The position numbers and the translations under genes were made by a program. The notes below the pieces were generated by a model, which ran no database searches, was not told where the DNA came from, and worked only from the letters and a program-made list of their open reading frames with translations. Source: Polaribacter sp. IC066 (lineage in GTDB: Bacteria; Bacteroidota; Bacteroidia; Flavobacteriales; Flavobacteriaceae). From it: a DNA stretch of 64,000 nucleotides. Of the stretch, positions 38,741 to 47,963 are shown one piece after another (the stretch's first letter is position 1; the number at the start of each line of letters is the position of its first letter). The DNA lies in the NCBI RefSeq assembly GCF_007997085.1, contig NZ_VORR01000005.1:54147-118146 (forward strand), read 5' to 3'.

Positions 38741-38755
38741 GTTATAAGTTTTGAG

Positions 38756-39931
38756 TTAAATTTTTTCTATCACAATTGCACTTGCACCACCGCCACCATT
38801 ACAAATAGCAGCTGCACCAATTTTTGCATTATTTTGTTTTAGAATAGAGGTTAACGCAATTACAATTCTAGCCCCAGAAACCCCTAACGGATGGCCTAAA
38901 GATACAGCACCCCCATTTACGTTAACATTTTTATCAGTAATATTTAAGATTTTCATATTTGCTAAACCAACAATAGAAAAAGCCTCGTTTAACTCAAAAT
39001 AATCTACATCATCCATAGAAATATTTGCTTTTGCCAAAGCTTTTGGTAATGCTTTAGACGGCGCAGTGGTAAACCATTTTGGTTCGTGAGCGGCATCTGC
39101 ATAACTTACTATTTTTGCAAGAGGCGTAAGATTTAATTCTTTTGCTTTATCCGCAGACATTAAAACTAAAGCAGCGCCACCATCATTTATAGTCGATGCG
39201 TTTGCAGCTGTTACCGTTCCGTCTTTTGTAAAAGCAGCTCTTAAAGTAGATATTCTATCCATCTTTACATTTTTAAACTCCTCGTCTTCAGAAAAGATAA
39301 CAGGTTCTCCTCTTCTTTGCGGAATTGAAACAGGTACAATTTCATCAGCAAATTTACCTTCGCTCCAAGCTTTTTCAGATCTTTTGTAAGACTGAATTGC
39401 AAATGCATCTTGATCTTCTCTAGAAAAGCCATATTCAGTAGCACATTCATCAGCACAAACCCCCATGGCAACTTTGTCATACGCATCTACCAGACCATCT
39501 TTTTGCATTCCGTCTTCTAAAGTTATCGGACCAAATTTAGAACCGTTTCTTGCATATTGATAATGAGGAATCATACTCATGTTTTCCATACCACCAGCAA
39601 CCACAACATCAGCATCTCCCAAAGCAATTGTTTGAGCCGCTAACATAATTGCTTTCATACCAGAAGCACATACTTTGTTTACAGTTGTGCATGGAACCGA
39701 GTCAGGAATACCAGCATAAATTGCAGCTTGTCTTGCAGGTGCTTGTCCTAAACCCGCAGAAACCACATTGCCCATAAAAACTTCTTGCACTAAATTAGGA
39801 TTTAAATTAATTTTGTCTAAAGCTCCTTTTATGGCTGTTGCTCCTAAAATTGTTGCAGGTATACTTGATAAGCTACCCATAAAACTTCCAATTGGAGTTC
39901 TTGCTACTGATACAATTACTACGTCTTTCAT
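38756..39931 (-). CDS. Acetyl-CoA C-acyltransferase (thiolase)
   Basis: 391 residues, typical thiolase length. The acylated cysteine is in VNKVCASGMKAIMLAAQ near residue 88, NEAFSIVGLAN provides the N-E-A-F motif near 315, GGAVSLGHPLGVSGARI holds the conserved histidine near 347, and AAICNGGGGASAIV the second catalytic cysteine near 377. It could serve acetoacetyl-CoA synthesis or fatty-acid beta-oxidation; no beta-oxidation neighbours are present to decide. Confidence 0.94.
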   Translation of the reverse strand: MKDVVIVSVARTPIGSFMGSLSSIPATILGATAIKGALDKINLNPNLVQEVFMGNVVSAGLGQAPARQAAIYAGIPDSVPCTTVNKVCASGMKAIMLAAQTIALGDADVVVAGGMENMSMIPHYQYARNGSKFGPITLEDGMQKDGLVDAYDKVAMGVCADECATEYGFSREDQDAFAIQSYKRSEKAWSEGKFADEIVPVSIPQRRGEPVIFSEDEEFKNVKMDRISTLRAAFTKDGTVTAANASTINDGGAALVLMSADKAKELNLTPLAKIVSYADAAHEPKWFTTAPSKALPKALAKANISMDDVDYFELNEAFSIVGLANMKILNITDKNVNVNGGAVSLGHPLGVSGARIVIALTSILKQNNAKIGAAAICNGGGGASAIVIEKI

Positions 39932-40021
39932 GCTATAAATTTAAGTATGTTCTTCTCTTTAATATGGGTGCTAAAATAACCATTTTAAATCAAAAAGAAA
40001 TCTTATTATAATTGTAATTTT

Positions 40022-40049
40022 TTGTGTTCGCATTTTTACTGTAAGTTTG
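40022..40049 (+). promoter_or_regulatory. Promoter of the HD-domain gene (TTG-N17-TAAGTTTG)
   Basis: TTG at 40022-40024 and TAAGTTTG at 40042-40049 give a well-spaced Bacteroidota promoter. It ends 22 bp before the ATG at 40072 and overlaps an alternative in-frame start, so it decides for 40072. Confidence 0.65.
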
Positions 40050-40071
40050 TGTGCTTAACAACGTTTTTTTC

Positions 40072-42135
40072 ATGAGTGAGTTTGTAAATAAAATCTACAG
40101 AAACAATACAATTATCTACAAGGTGATTTTGTTTTTAATTACCACAGTTGCTATTGTCTATTTATTTCCGAAAGGAGGTCAATTTAAGTATGATTTTAAC
40201 AATGGTCAGCTTTGGAAGTATGACAATTTATACGCAACCTTTGATTTTGCGATTCAAAAAACAGCCGAAGAAATTTTTTTAGAGAAGAAAGAAATTAAAA
40301 CAAATACAAAATTGTACTTTTTATATGACACCGAATTGGTGTCTAAAGTAAATGAAACCTTTAAAAATAGAATAGGACTTTTAAAAGCCAATGATTCTTT
40401 AACGTTTGATGCTATTAATAGGCTTAAAAGTGTTGGTGAAAGCGTTATAAAAAAAGTTTATACACCTGGTTTTTTAGCGGTAACAAGTGAGAATAGAGTT
40501 TCTAGCACTAATGAAATTATAGCGTTAAAAAAAGACAATGAGGTGCAAGATGTTTTGTTTAAAAGTCTGCTAACTTCTAAAGATGTTTTAACGATTATTA
40601 ATTCTAATTTAGGCAAAGAACCATATTCATTAGGGCAAAAATCACTCTTAAATATTTTAGCGAGCATTATAAAACCAAATATTTCTTACGATAAAGTATT
40701 TACAGATAAGGTAGTCGAAAATGAAATTAATCGCATTTCATATACGCAAGGAAAAGTTACCGAAGGCGAATTAATTATCTTAAAAGGAGGCATTGTTGAA
40801 GGCAAGAAATTAGCAATTTTAAACTCCTTAAAAAGTGAATCTGAATCTAAAGTATGGACAGATTCAAATTATAATTGGATTGTTTTTGGATACACAATTT
40901 TAGTGTCATTGGCCTTGCTGATGTTATTGTTATTTCTGCATAAATATCGATTTGAAACTTTCGAAAATAATAATAAAGTTACTTTTATATTCTTTAATGT
41001 CTTTGCTATTATTTTTATTCAAACTTTAGTGATCAAATATAATTCAGATTATTTATATATTGTTCCTTTAAGTATTCTTCCTATTATTATAAAAGCTTTT
41101 TTCGATGCACGTTTAGGATTGTTTACGCATGTTTTAACAGTGTTGCTTTTAGGGTATATTGTACCAAATAGTTTCGAGTTTATTTATCTGCATATTATTG
41201 CGGGTATTGTAACCATACTAACCGTTTCTGAACTGTATAAAAGAGCCAATCTGTTTATTTCTGTTGCTCAAATTACAGGGATTTATATGATTACGTACTT
41301 TGCATTTTCGATAATAAAGGAAGGCAATCCATCTCAAATAAATGGCGATTATTTTTGGTTGTTTGCAGCAAACGGCGCACTTTCATTCTTATCAATTATT
41401 TTAATTTATATTTATGAAAAGGTTTTTGGTTTAGTGTCTGATGTGACACTTTTAGAGTTGTCTAACACCAACACAAAGCTTTTAAGAGAGCTTAATGAAA
41501 AAGCCCCAGGAACGTTTCAACACTCTATGCAAGTTGCTAATTTAGCAGAAGCTGCAGCAAATGAGATTGGTGCAAACTCGATGCTTGTAAGAACTGGTGC
41601 TTTGTATCACGACATTGGTAAAATGTTAAACCCTATGTATTTTATAGAAAATCAATCTACAGGCGTAAACCCGCACAACGATTTATCACCCAGAGATAGT
41701 TCTAAAATTATTACAGATCATGTGATAAAAGGAGTAGAGTTGGCTAAAAAAAATAAGTTACCAGATAGAATTATCGATTTTATAAGAACACATCACGGAA
41801 CGAGTACAGCGTATTATTTTTACAAAAAAGAACAAGAATTAAATCCTGATTCTTTGATCGATATTAAAAAATTTCAATATCAAGGGCCTATTCCTTTTTC
41901 TAAAGAAACCGCTATTTTAATGATGTGTGATGCTGCAGAGGCTGCCTCAAAGAGTATAAAAAACCCTACGGCATTGTTAATTAACGCTTTAATTGATAAA
42001 ATTATTGATAAACAAATGGCAGATAATCAATTTTTGAATTCAGATATTACTTTTAGAGAGATCAAAGTGATTAAAAAAGTGATCAAGAAAAAATTGATGA
42101 ACATATATCATTTGCGGGTAGAATATCCTGAATAA
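40072..42135 (+). CDS. 7TM-HD domain phosphodiesterase (PgpH-like)
   Basis: About 687 residues from MSEFVNKIYRNNTIIY. One N-terminal membrane helix, a large extracytoplasmic domain (about 50-280), about seven membrane helices (285-460) and a cytoplasmic HD domain (about 480-660) with GTFQHSMQVANLAEAAAN and ALYHDIGKMLNP supplying the metal-binding H and HD residues, then IRTHHGTSTAYYF. This is the layout of PgpH, which degrades cyclic di-AMP in Firmicutes; the nucleotide used here is inferred from that. It stands alone before the tRNA cluster. Confidence 0.9.
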   Translation: MSEFVNKIYRNNTIIYKVILFLITTVAIVYLFPKGGQFKYDFNNGQLWKYDNLYATFDFAIQKTAEEIFLEKKEIKTNTKLYFLYDTELVSKVNETFKNRIGLLKANDSLTFDAINRLKSVGESVIKKVYTPGFLAVTSENRVSSTNEIIALKKDNEVQDVLFKSLLTSKDVLTIINSNLGKEPYSLGQKSLLNILASIIKPNISYDKVFTDKVVENEINRISYTQGKVTEGELIILKGGIVEGKKLAILNSLKSESESKVWTDSNYNWIVFGYTILVSLALLMLLLFLHKYRFETFENNNKVTFIFFNVFAIIFIQTLVIKYNSDYLYIVPLSILPIIIKAFFDARLGLFTHVLTVLLLGYIVPNSFEFIYLHIIAGIVTILTVSELYKRANLFISVAQITGIYMITYFAFSIIKEGNPSQINGDYFWLFAANGALSFLSIILIYIYEKVFGLVSDVTLLELSNTNTKLLRELNEKAPGTFQHSMQVANLAEAAANEIGANSMLVRTGALYHDIGKMLNPMYFIENQSTGVNPHNDLSPRDSSKIITDHVIKGVELAKKNKLPDRIIDFIRTHHGTSTAYYFYKKEQELNPDSLIDIKKFQYQGPIPFSKETAILMMCDAAEAASKSIKNPTALLINALIDKIIDKQMADNQFLNSDITFREIKVIKKVIKKKLMNIYHLRVEYPE

Positions 42136-42164
42136 AAAAAATACAGAAAAAAGTTAAAAACAAC

Positions 42165-42195
42165 TTGCAGAATTGTAATTGTAATAGTACATTTG
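42165..42195 (+). promoter_or_regulatory. Promoter of the tRNA cluster (TTG-N20-TACATTTG)
   Basis: TTG at 42165-42167 and TACATTTG at 42188-42195, 40 bp before tRNA-Ser. It fits the Bacteroidota consensus. Confidence 0.6.
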
Positions 42196-42235
42196 CACTC
42201 GCAATTTTAAACAATTGCAATGAAGTTCAAAAACC

Positions 42236-42319
42236 GGAGAGGTGCCAGAGTGGTAATGGAGCAGATTGCTAATCTGTCGACGGGTAACTGTCGCCAGGGT
42301 TCGAGTCCCTGTCTCTCCG
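42236..42319 (+). tRNA. tRNA-Ser (GCT)
   Basis: 84 nt with a long variable arm typical of serine tRNA. The acceptor stem GGAGAGG pairs with TCTCTCC plus discriminator G; the anticodon loop reads TTGCTAA (anticodon GCT, for AGC/AGT). TTCGAGTCC is the T arm. CCA is not encoded. Confidence 0.95.
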
Positions 42320-42385
42320 CAAATTTTTTACAATTTTAAAATTGTTTATCTAGTTTAGATATCCATTTTATAAGCTACATATTTT

Positions 42386-42460
42386 CGGGGTGTAGCGTAG
42401 CCCGGTTATCGCGCCTCGTTTGGGACGAGGAGGTCGCAGGTTCGAATCCTGCCACCCCGA
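42386..42460 (+). tRNA. tRNA-Pro (TGG)
   Basis: 75 nt. Acceptor CGGGGTG pairs with CACCCCG, discriminator A. Anticodon stem CCTCG/CGAGG with loop TTTGGGA gives TGG. T arm GGTTCGAATCC is standard. Confidence 0.95.
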
Positions 42461-42490
42461 CATAGTTGTACGTAGCAACTTTAAAACTAC

Positions 42491-42564
42491 GGGCTCTTAG
42501 CTCAGCTGGATAGAGCACCTCCCTTCTAAGGAGGCGGTCGCAGGTTCGAATCCTGCAGGGCTCA
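42491..42564 (+). tRNA. tRNA-Arg (TCT)
   Basis: 74 nt. Acceptor GGGCTCT pairs with AGGGCTC with a G-T pair, discriminator A. Anticodon loop CTTCTAA gives TCT (AGA/AGG codons). It is the last tRNA before the integrase gene, and the island begins at the terminator right behind it. Confidence 0.95.
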
Positions 42565-42565
42565 C

Positions 42566-42600
42566 TTAAAGCTTCACAGAAATGTGAGGCTTTTTTGTTG
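42566..42600 (+). terminator. tRNA operon terminator, probable left attachment region
   Basis: AAGCTTCACA-GAAA-TGTGAGGCTT is a hairpin with a GAAA loop followed by T. A near-identical copy (one substitution, one fewer T) lies at 62565-62598. The first bases after the tRNA plus an integrase just downstream make this the likely integration site of the island. Confidence 0.7.
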
Positions 42601-42689
42601 TTTGTATATTTCATAAGGGTTTGCAGTCTTTTTTATATTTCACTTCAGTATTATTTCAATTAATTTATTAATCAAATTTCACCTTTTTA

Positions 42690-42729
42690 GGTGCACAATC
42701 GGGTACACCATTTTTACTTCAGGTACACC
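42690..42729. promoter_or_regulatory. Three GGTRCACC-type boxes before the integrase gene
   Basis: GGTGCACA (42690-42697), GGTACACC (42702-42709) and GGTACACC (42722-42729) lie between the putative attachment site and the integrase start. The 8-mer GGTACACC is its own complement. They may be integrase arm sites or an operator for the integrase gene. Confidence 0.45.
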
Positions 42730-42758
42730 AAAAAAACTACAAAAAACTACAAAATATT

Positions 42759-43949
42759 ATGAATAATTATAAACTATCAATATTGTTCTTATTACAAAAA
42801 GTAAGAATTAACAAACAGGGAAAATGCCCTATTAGATGCAGGATAACATACTTTAAAACAAGAAAAATATTCTCTACGGGGTTATTTATCAATCCAGATA
42901 ATTGGGATAGTGGTAAACAAAAAGCTTCTCCACCAAACACTGAAAACACCATTTTAAACAACAAACTAAGCCTTATTCATCAACAGATAGATAAGGCTTT
43001 TTTAATGCTTCAAATTCTGCCTAATGATTTTGATGTAGATGATATCTATAGGAAGTATAAAGGAGAAGATTCTAAAGAGGAAATTACCATTTTAGGAGCG
43101 TATGATTTACATAATGATAAGACTAAAAAACTGATTGGTATAGATTTTAATGAATTGTCTTGGAGCAGATATTTAGAGAGCAGGAGGAAATTAGCTTTAT
43201 TTATCAGTAAATTCTACAAAAGAAAAGATGTGAGATTGAAAGATTTGGACTTAAAATTTATTCAAGATTTAGAATATTTCTTTAAAACGGTATTGAAATT
43301 AAAACAGGCAACCGTTTATAGAAGCATCCAAAGAGTAAAGAAAATAATTCAGTTTGCTATTTCAGAGAACTATCTAAAAAAAGATCCTTTCCATCTATAT
43401 AAGAATAAGAAGTATAAAACTGTAATTGTTTATTTAACAGATGAGGAACTAACAATTTTAGAGAAGCATACTTTTAGTCAAATTAGGCTACAACAAGTAA
43501 AGGATCTGTTTGTTTTCTGCTGTTATACAGGATTGGCATATACAGAAATGACAACTTTGAAAACTAATAATATAGAAATTGGATTTGATGGAAATGAATG
43601 GATTCAGATGATTAGAAAGAAAACAAATAGAAAAATATCAGTTCCAGTACTACCAAAAGCAAAAGAGATTTTAGAGAAGTATGATAATGAATTACCTAGC
43701 ATTAGTAATCAGAAATTCAACTCCTATTTGAAGGAGATTTCAGAGCTTTTAAGCATAGATAAAAAACTAACTCACCACACTGCTAGAAAGACTTTTGCAA
43801 CGACTGTATTGCTATTTAATGACGTACCAATGGAAATTGTTTCAGAACTATTAGGTCATACTAATATGAATGTTACACAAGCTCATTATGGGAAAATTGT
43901 GAAGAAAAAAGTGAGTGAACAAATGAATATATTAAAAAATAAGTTGTGA
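42759..43949 (+). CDS. Tyrosine site-specific integrase of the island
   Basis: 396 residues. An N-terminal arm-binding domain (KVRINKQGKCPIRCRIT), a SAM-like core-binding domain (about 110-215) and a C-terminal catalytic domain. HHTARKTFATTVLL gives H-x-x-R near 342, LLGHTNMNVTQAHYGKI gives the second histidine and the nucleophilic tyrosine near 378. The first catalytic arginine is replaced: CCYTGLAYTEM has Ala where TGLR is canonical, as in several Bacteroidota integrases including the IntDOT group (Ser there). It lies about 160 bp downstream of the tRNA-Arg terminator, matching integration there. Confidence 0.92.
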   Translation: MNNYKLSILFLLQKVRINKQGKCPIRCRITYFKTRKIFSTGLFINPDNWDSGKQKASPPNTENTILNNKLSLIHQQIDKAFLMLQILPNDFDVDDIYRKYKGEDSKEEITILGAYDLHNDKTKKLIGIDFNELSWSRYLESRRKLALFISKFYKRKDVRLKDLDLKFIQDLEYFFKTVLKLKQATVYRSIQRVKKIIQFAISENYLKKDPFHLYKNKKYKTVIVYLTDEELTILEKHTFSQIRLQQVKDLFVFCCYTGLAYTEMTTLKTNNIEIGFDGNEWIQMIRKKTNRKISVPVLPKAKEILEKYDNELPSISNQKFNSYLKEISELLSIDKKLTHHTARKTFATTVLLFNDVPMEIVSELLGHTNMNVTQAHYGKIVKKKVSEQMNILKNKL

Positions 43950-44116
43950 TTATGGAAAACCGTACATATTTAAGTAAAAAAAATTATAAATTTCCATTTT
44001 ATAAAATATGTACTGCGGATTGTGTTTCTGCTTAAAGTAAATTTAGAGGGTTTCGTTATTAAAGAAAGAAAAAAATAAATTCTGTTAGATTAAAACTAAT
44101 TATTATAATATAAAAT

Positions 44117-44842
44117 ATGAAAAATATGAAAAACATTAAAATTATTACACTTTGTTTATGCGTCTTGTTTTCTTTTAAATCTCAAGCTCAAAAAAATAAT
44201 GGAATTGTTGCTGCAGTTGCTGGTATAGCAGCTGTTGGAACTGCAATTGCTATTAACTCTCAAATGAAAGAAATGGCAGAATTGAAAGCAACAGAATGGA
44301 TTCTGGGAGAGTATTCAGAGTTTACAAGTTTTTCTTTAAAAACACTTGACTTTGATGCAAAAAAAAAGAAGGATGCCTCTGCAGTATCTATTGTAACTTA
44401 TAAAGTACAACTTTTTAAACCCGCTGATAAAGTAGAATTAAACGGAAAAAAATATGTTCTATTTGCTTTTTTAAGTGATGGATGGATAAATCAAAATGGT
44501 ATAGATTTTAATAGATTTATATGGCATTTAGTTGATGAATCCGAGTGGATCAATATGATGACTTCTTATGTCAAAGTTTCTTCAGATGAGAAAAACATTG
44601 GAACAATACAGAAGACTTTAAAAGAAGGTAAAATTGTTAATAAAGGAGTCAGGGTTAAGAGTAAACTTGTTTTGCCATTTTATAAGTTAGAAGGAGATAT
44701 GTATGTAGTGACAGATTATTCTGATATGATGAAAATTATATACAACGAGAAATCTCTAGGTATTTATTTAAAAAAAACAAGAAATTTAGTGCAAATAGGT
44801 AGGGATGATATTATTGAAATTCATGATTTTTTAGTTGATTAA
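44117..44842 (+). CDS. Secreted hypothetical protein
   Basis: 241 residues with a signal peptide (MKNIKIITLCLCVLFSFKSQAQ) followed by an Ala/Gly-rich hydrophobic stretch (GIVAAVAGIAAVGTAIAI) that may be a membrane anchor. The rest contains WILGEYSEFTSFSLKTL and FLSDGWINQNGIDFNRFIWHL but no family I recognise. A second ATG at 44126 is possible. It directly follows the integrase in the island and ends before a hairpin repeat. Confidence 0.65.
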   Translation: MKNMKNIKIITLCLCVLFSFKSQAQKNNGIVAAVAGIAAVGTAIAINSQMKEMAELKATEWILGEYSEFTSFSLKTLDFDAKKKKDASAVSIVTYKVQLFKPADKVELNGKKYVLFAFLSDGWINQNGIDFNRFIWHLVDESEWINMMTSYVKVSSDEKNIGTIQKTLKEGKIVNKGVRVKSKLVLPFYKLEGDMYVVTDYSDMMKIIYNEKSLGIYLKKTRNLVQIGRDDIIEIHDFLVD

Positions 44843-44892
44843 TCAATAAAATATTTATCATGTTTTTATGACTACTCAATTAGCAAATAAAT

Positions 44893-44958
44893 AAAAAACA
44901 CCAGTTCTATAGTGAGGTGGTGAAATTGCTTTGAGAAAGAAAAAGAAAATTCTTTCTT
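44893..44958. repeat. Hairpin repeat, copy 1
   Basis: AACACCAGTTCTATAGTGAGG forms most of a hairpin (ACACCA...TGGTG) followed by an AAAGAAAAAGAAAATTCTTTC palindrome. A very similar sequence stands at 63763-63815. It may act as a terminator for the flanking convergent genes. Confidence 0.6.
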
Positions 44959-44972
44959 TTTTAATGTGGTTA

Positions 44973-45242
44973 TTAAAAACCAAATAAATCTTTTACCTCA
45001 ATATTTAAAGCTTTTGCTAAAACAAATAAAGTTGAAATTGTAGTATTTATCTCTCCTCTTTCAATTCTACCAATTTGTGATATAGATATATCGCAGTCAT
45101 TTGCTAAATCTTCTTGAGAAAGATTAGCTTCATTACGGAGCATTTTTAGGTTTATACCAAATGCTTTTATGAATTTTTTATTCTTGACTTTTATCACTGG
45201 GTAAAAGTCAATAAACAATACACAATACATTAACGCATACAT
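44973..45242 (-). CDS. XRE family helix-turn-helix regulator
   Basis: 89 residues. The XRE fold is plain at 25-85: FGINLKMLRNEANLSQEDLA, CDISISQIGRIERGE and TLFVLAKALNIEVKDLF. The first 20 residues (MYALMYCVLFIDFY) look unlike the family, so the true start may be further in. It is divergent from the lipoprotein gene at 45280 and may control it or the integrase region. Small regulators of this kind are common on integrative elements. Confidence 0.85.
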   Translation of the reverse strand: MYALMYCVLFIDFYPVIKVKNKKFIKAFGINLKMLRNEANLSQEDLANDCDISISQIGRIERGEINTTISTLFVLAKALNIEVKDLFGF

Positions 45243-45279
45243 GCGTTATAGTTATTATATGTACTAAAAAAAATAAATT

Positions 45280-46086
45280 ATGAAAAATAGACTTTTATTA
45301 TCAGTATTACTTTGTCTAACTTTACTAACCTCTTGCGGAGGTAATAATGAAGAAGACAACCTAGGAGACTTGCCAAATGTTGAAAAATTAATAACACAAG
45401 TTACAGTGCAGAATCCTGAATTTCCAGATTATTACAACCCAGACACATTTATATATGAAAACGGAAAACTTATAAAAGCATGGTTTTATGGTCAATCTGG
45501 TGCTTTAAGTGAATTTGAATATGGTGCAAATGGAAAAATAGAAACTGTTTATCAAAAAGAAAGTGTTAGTTATTCAGATATAGATATCTCTATAAAAACG
45601 ACAGGTCAAATAACAAAACAAATTTATAACGGGGATGGAAATTTAATTTCTATTACTGATAATGCAGGAAAAGTTCTTTGTAGCCTCGATTATGATTCAA
45701 GCGGAAGGTTCTATAAAGTAGATGTTAAAGATTATTTGATTGGAAAACAAGAAACTTATATTTATTCCGATTTTGATACAAATGGGAATCCTAGAAAAAT
45801 GAATGATCCAGTTACTATTACTTATGATAATAAGGTAAACCCAATCTATATATTATTTAAAAAATTTGGTCTCTTTAATGTAGAAATGGGTAATTCTTTA
45901 GAAGGAAGCCGGAGTGGACTTTATTTTTCTCCAAACAATATAAAAGAAATAATAGATGCGGATGATAGTAGCGAAATATTCTTTAGTGCAATCTATTCTT
46001 ATGATTCAGATGGTTACCCTATTTCTAGTAGTTTTAATGTTGATGGAGGTGTAAGTTATAGTGGTGTTGAAATATTTGATTATTAA
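45280..46086 (+). CDS. Lipoprotein with YD/RHS-like repeats
   Basis: 268 residues. The lipobox LLTSC at residues 16-20 (lipidated Cys20) predicts an outer-membrane lipoprotein. The body is rich in tyrosine, aspartate and glycine strands of the form Y-(x)-G-(x)-L/I (FIYENGKLIKAWFYGQSG; YDSSGRFYKVDV; YSYDSDGYPISS), resembling the beta-strand repeats of YD/RHS-type proteins. Its start is 37 bp from the divergent XRE gene. Function unknown; surface binding is a guess. Confidence 0.7.
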   Translation: MKNRLLLSVLLCLTLLTSCGGNNEEDNLGDLPNVEKLITQVTVQNPEFPDYYNPDTFIYENGKLIKAWFYGQSGALSEFEYGANGKIETVYQKESVSYSDIDISIKTTGQITKQIYNGDGNLISITDNAGKVLCSLDYDSSGRFYKVDVKDYLIGKQETYIYSDFDTNGNPRKMNDPVTITYDNKVNPIYILFKKFGLFNVEMGNSLEGSRSGLYFSPNNIKEIIDADDSSEIFFSAIYSYDSDGYPISSSFNVDGGVSYSGVEIFDY

Positions 46087-46142
46087 ATTTAATTTTTAAA
46101 CTTTATCCATATTATGGGACTGGACATTTAAATTCAAGAAAA

Positions 46143-46532
46143 ATGGAAATTATAGAACTTAAGGAATTAACACTATTCGAATTAGTTATGGAATTTGAAA
46201 AAATTTTGAAACAGCGATCGGAAACAACTTACAGAAAATACAAAGAGTCTAAATTATCAAAAAGTAATGAATATTATATTTTAATAGACTTAAAAAAATG
46301 GAATACCCAATCAAAAGAGTTGTTATTAAAGTCTTCTATGGTTGGTATTCTTAACTATTATTTTAATATAAGTACAAATAAAGCTCTAAATGTTGGAGGT
46401 TTCAATGGTGTAATGGAAGTTGTAAATGGTCGAGAAGCTTTCTTTCTCTATATAAAATCAATAAAGTGGATACCATTAGAAATTTTAGAAAAAATTAGTG
46501 TTCAAGGAGTGAGTTTTACAGAATTTAGATAA
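46143..46532 (+). CDS. Hypothetical protein
   Basis: 129 residues, no signal peptide or membrane helix. The middle (YYILIDLKKWNTQSKELLLKS) and C-terminal half are mixed alpha/beta in appearance. No family recognised. It follows the lipoprotein gene by 56 bp on the same strand and may be co-transcribed. Confidence 0.55.
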   Translation: MEIIELKELTLFELVMEFEKILKQRSETTYRKYKESKLSKSNEYYILIDLKKWNTQSKELLLKSSMVGILNYYFNISTNKALNVGGFNGVMEVVNGREAFFLYIKSIKWIPLEILEKISVQGVSFTEFR

Positions 46533-46837
46533 TATAAATACAAGTTGTTAATTTCAAAAGGCAGATTAAGTTTCATACTTAATAAATGTCATTTTATCCG
46601 CTAGCTTAATTAAAGTACTGGTTAAAATATTCAAGTTATAAAAGTCATTAAAATTAATTTAAAACACTGTTGTTTTACAAATAAAATCAAGAATTTATCA
46701 GAAACTTAGAATGTATATTTAAAACTACGTAAACATTTTAACAAATTGTAAATATGAAACTACAATTTTATTCAAATTGTAATTCAATAAGCCGAATAGT
46801 TAAAAGTAGAGTTATTATAACGTTAAAATAAAAAATA
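46533..46837. other. Intergenic stretch without recognised content
   Basis: AT-rich, 305 bp. Imperfect inverted repeats around ACAAATTGTAAAT and AAATTGTAATTC (46742-46790) precede the next gene and may be regulatory. No gene or RNA seen. Confidence 0.35.
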
Positions 46838-47278
46838 ATGCCAACAGATTTTAGATTAATCAAACCCATTAAAAGATTTAGTGATTACTATCAAAAAAAC
46901 TTTTATGTAGTTCCTTGTGAAATATTAGAGATGTTGGGGGAAAGAAGATTTAATGGAGAATATGTCAAACTTAAAGTTTTAAACCCAAATTCAGGAGATT
47001 TAATCTTTGTTAAAGGCTTAATATATGATAAGACCTTGGAGATGATTAAGGAGCTAGGGGCATTAGAATTGCCTTTTTTAACTCAATGTTGTATTTATAA
47101 AGGATGTAATATTTATAATGGGAATGAAAATTTTGATTTAATAGTTTATGGTATGTTTAACGCTGATATATTGGAAAGAATTTTTGGAATTGATGAGGAT
47201 GGTTTTTTAACCGATGAGCAAATGAATGAAGTTTTTAATAACCATTATAAGGACTTAATAGAATGGTTTAATAGTTAA
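46838..47278 (+). CDS. Hypothetical protein
   Basis: 146 residues, acidic, no membrane segment. FIFVKGLIYD-like and LPFLTQCCIYKGCNIYNG segments are not diagnostic of a family I know. The last 40 residues (DEDGFLTDEQMNEVFNNHY) resemble an EF-hand-like acidic loop in wording only. It begins after the stretch at 46533-46837 and has its own likely promoter. Confidence 0.5.
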   Translation: MPTDFRLIKPIKRFSDYYQKNFYVVPCEILEMLGERRFNGEYVKLKVLNPNSGDLIFVKGLIYDKTLEMIKELGALELPFLTQCCIYKGCNIYNGNENFDLIVYGMFNADILERIFGIDEDGFLTDEQMNEVFNNHYKDLIEWFNS

Positions 47279-47413
47279 CTCTAAAAGATTAAATTATTTT
47301 TATGTTTAAAAATTAAATAATCTAGAATGTCTAGTTCTTAATGCTTCTGATCTTTTTTAACTGTTGTGACTGAAGTATTCACAGTGTAAAATATGAGTAA
47401 TTATTTATACTTA

Positions 47414-47530
47414 TGAAAAGGGTTTACAAGAGGTTTAAGGGAGGAATTATTGAAAGTTTTAGATAAAACTGAATTAGAAATAACAATTGAAAAGACTTAT
47501 AATGAATTTACAAATCAAATTTTAAATTAG
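47414..47530 (+). other. Possible remnant reading frame ending just before the 47536 gene
   Basis: A frame reading TRGLREELLKVLDKTELEI then TIEKTYNEFTNQILN ends with TAG at 47528-47530. It has a protein-like composition but no ATG; a stop precedes it. It may be the tail of a lost gene or a short peptide from a TTG start. Only codon usage supports it. Confidence 0.25.
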
Positions 47531-47535
47531 AAAAA

Positions 47536-47958
47536 ATGATAATAATATTGGTGGTATTGATAGTAGGATTTTTTGTGATAATGGCATTAATTAATAACTC
47601 CAAGGATAATGACGATTTAAAGAATAAAGCTTTAGAAGAAAAGTTTAAGGTAATCGTAAACCATCTTACTAATTATGCCTTTGATGATAATTACATTGTT
47701 AAACCAGAAGGTAAGAGGCATCTTTTTCTTTTACATTCTCAAGGAAATAATCATAAGATAGAATTATTGTATAACCAAGGAGTTCTTTCAATAATTTGGA
47801 AATATAAGTATTTACAAAAAGAGCTAACGTATAAAAAACATCTGAATAATGTGAGGAATTTAAGTTTGATTGAGCAAAATAAAATTGGACAATCTATAGT
47901 AGGTTTGATGAACTTAAGGATTCAAGAATTTCAAGCAAGCGTGTGGGGTGAAAATTAA
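47536..47958 (+). CDS. Small membrane-anchored hypothetical protein
   Basis: 140 residues. A single N-terminal membrane helix (IIILVVLIVGFFVIMALI) is followed by a soluble, cytoplasm- or periplasm-facing domain with no recognised family. The next gene begins 6 bp after its stop, so the pair is probably one transcription unit. Confidence 0.6.
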   Translation: MIIILVVLIVGFFVIMALINNSKDNDDLKNKALEEKFKVIVNHLTNYAFDDNYIVKPEGKRHLFLLHSQGNNHKIELLYNQGVLSIIWKYKYLQKELTYKKHLNNVRNLSLIEQNKIGQSIVGLMNLRIQEFQASVWGEN

Positions 47959-47963
47959 TTAAA

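Noticed and set aside
42375..42614. Minus-strand 79-residue frame (PCRIRTCDRLLRREVLYPAEL)
   Set aside because: It is the reverse translation of tRNA-Pro and tRNA-Arg, a known source of false proteins.
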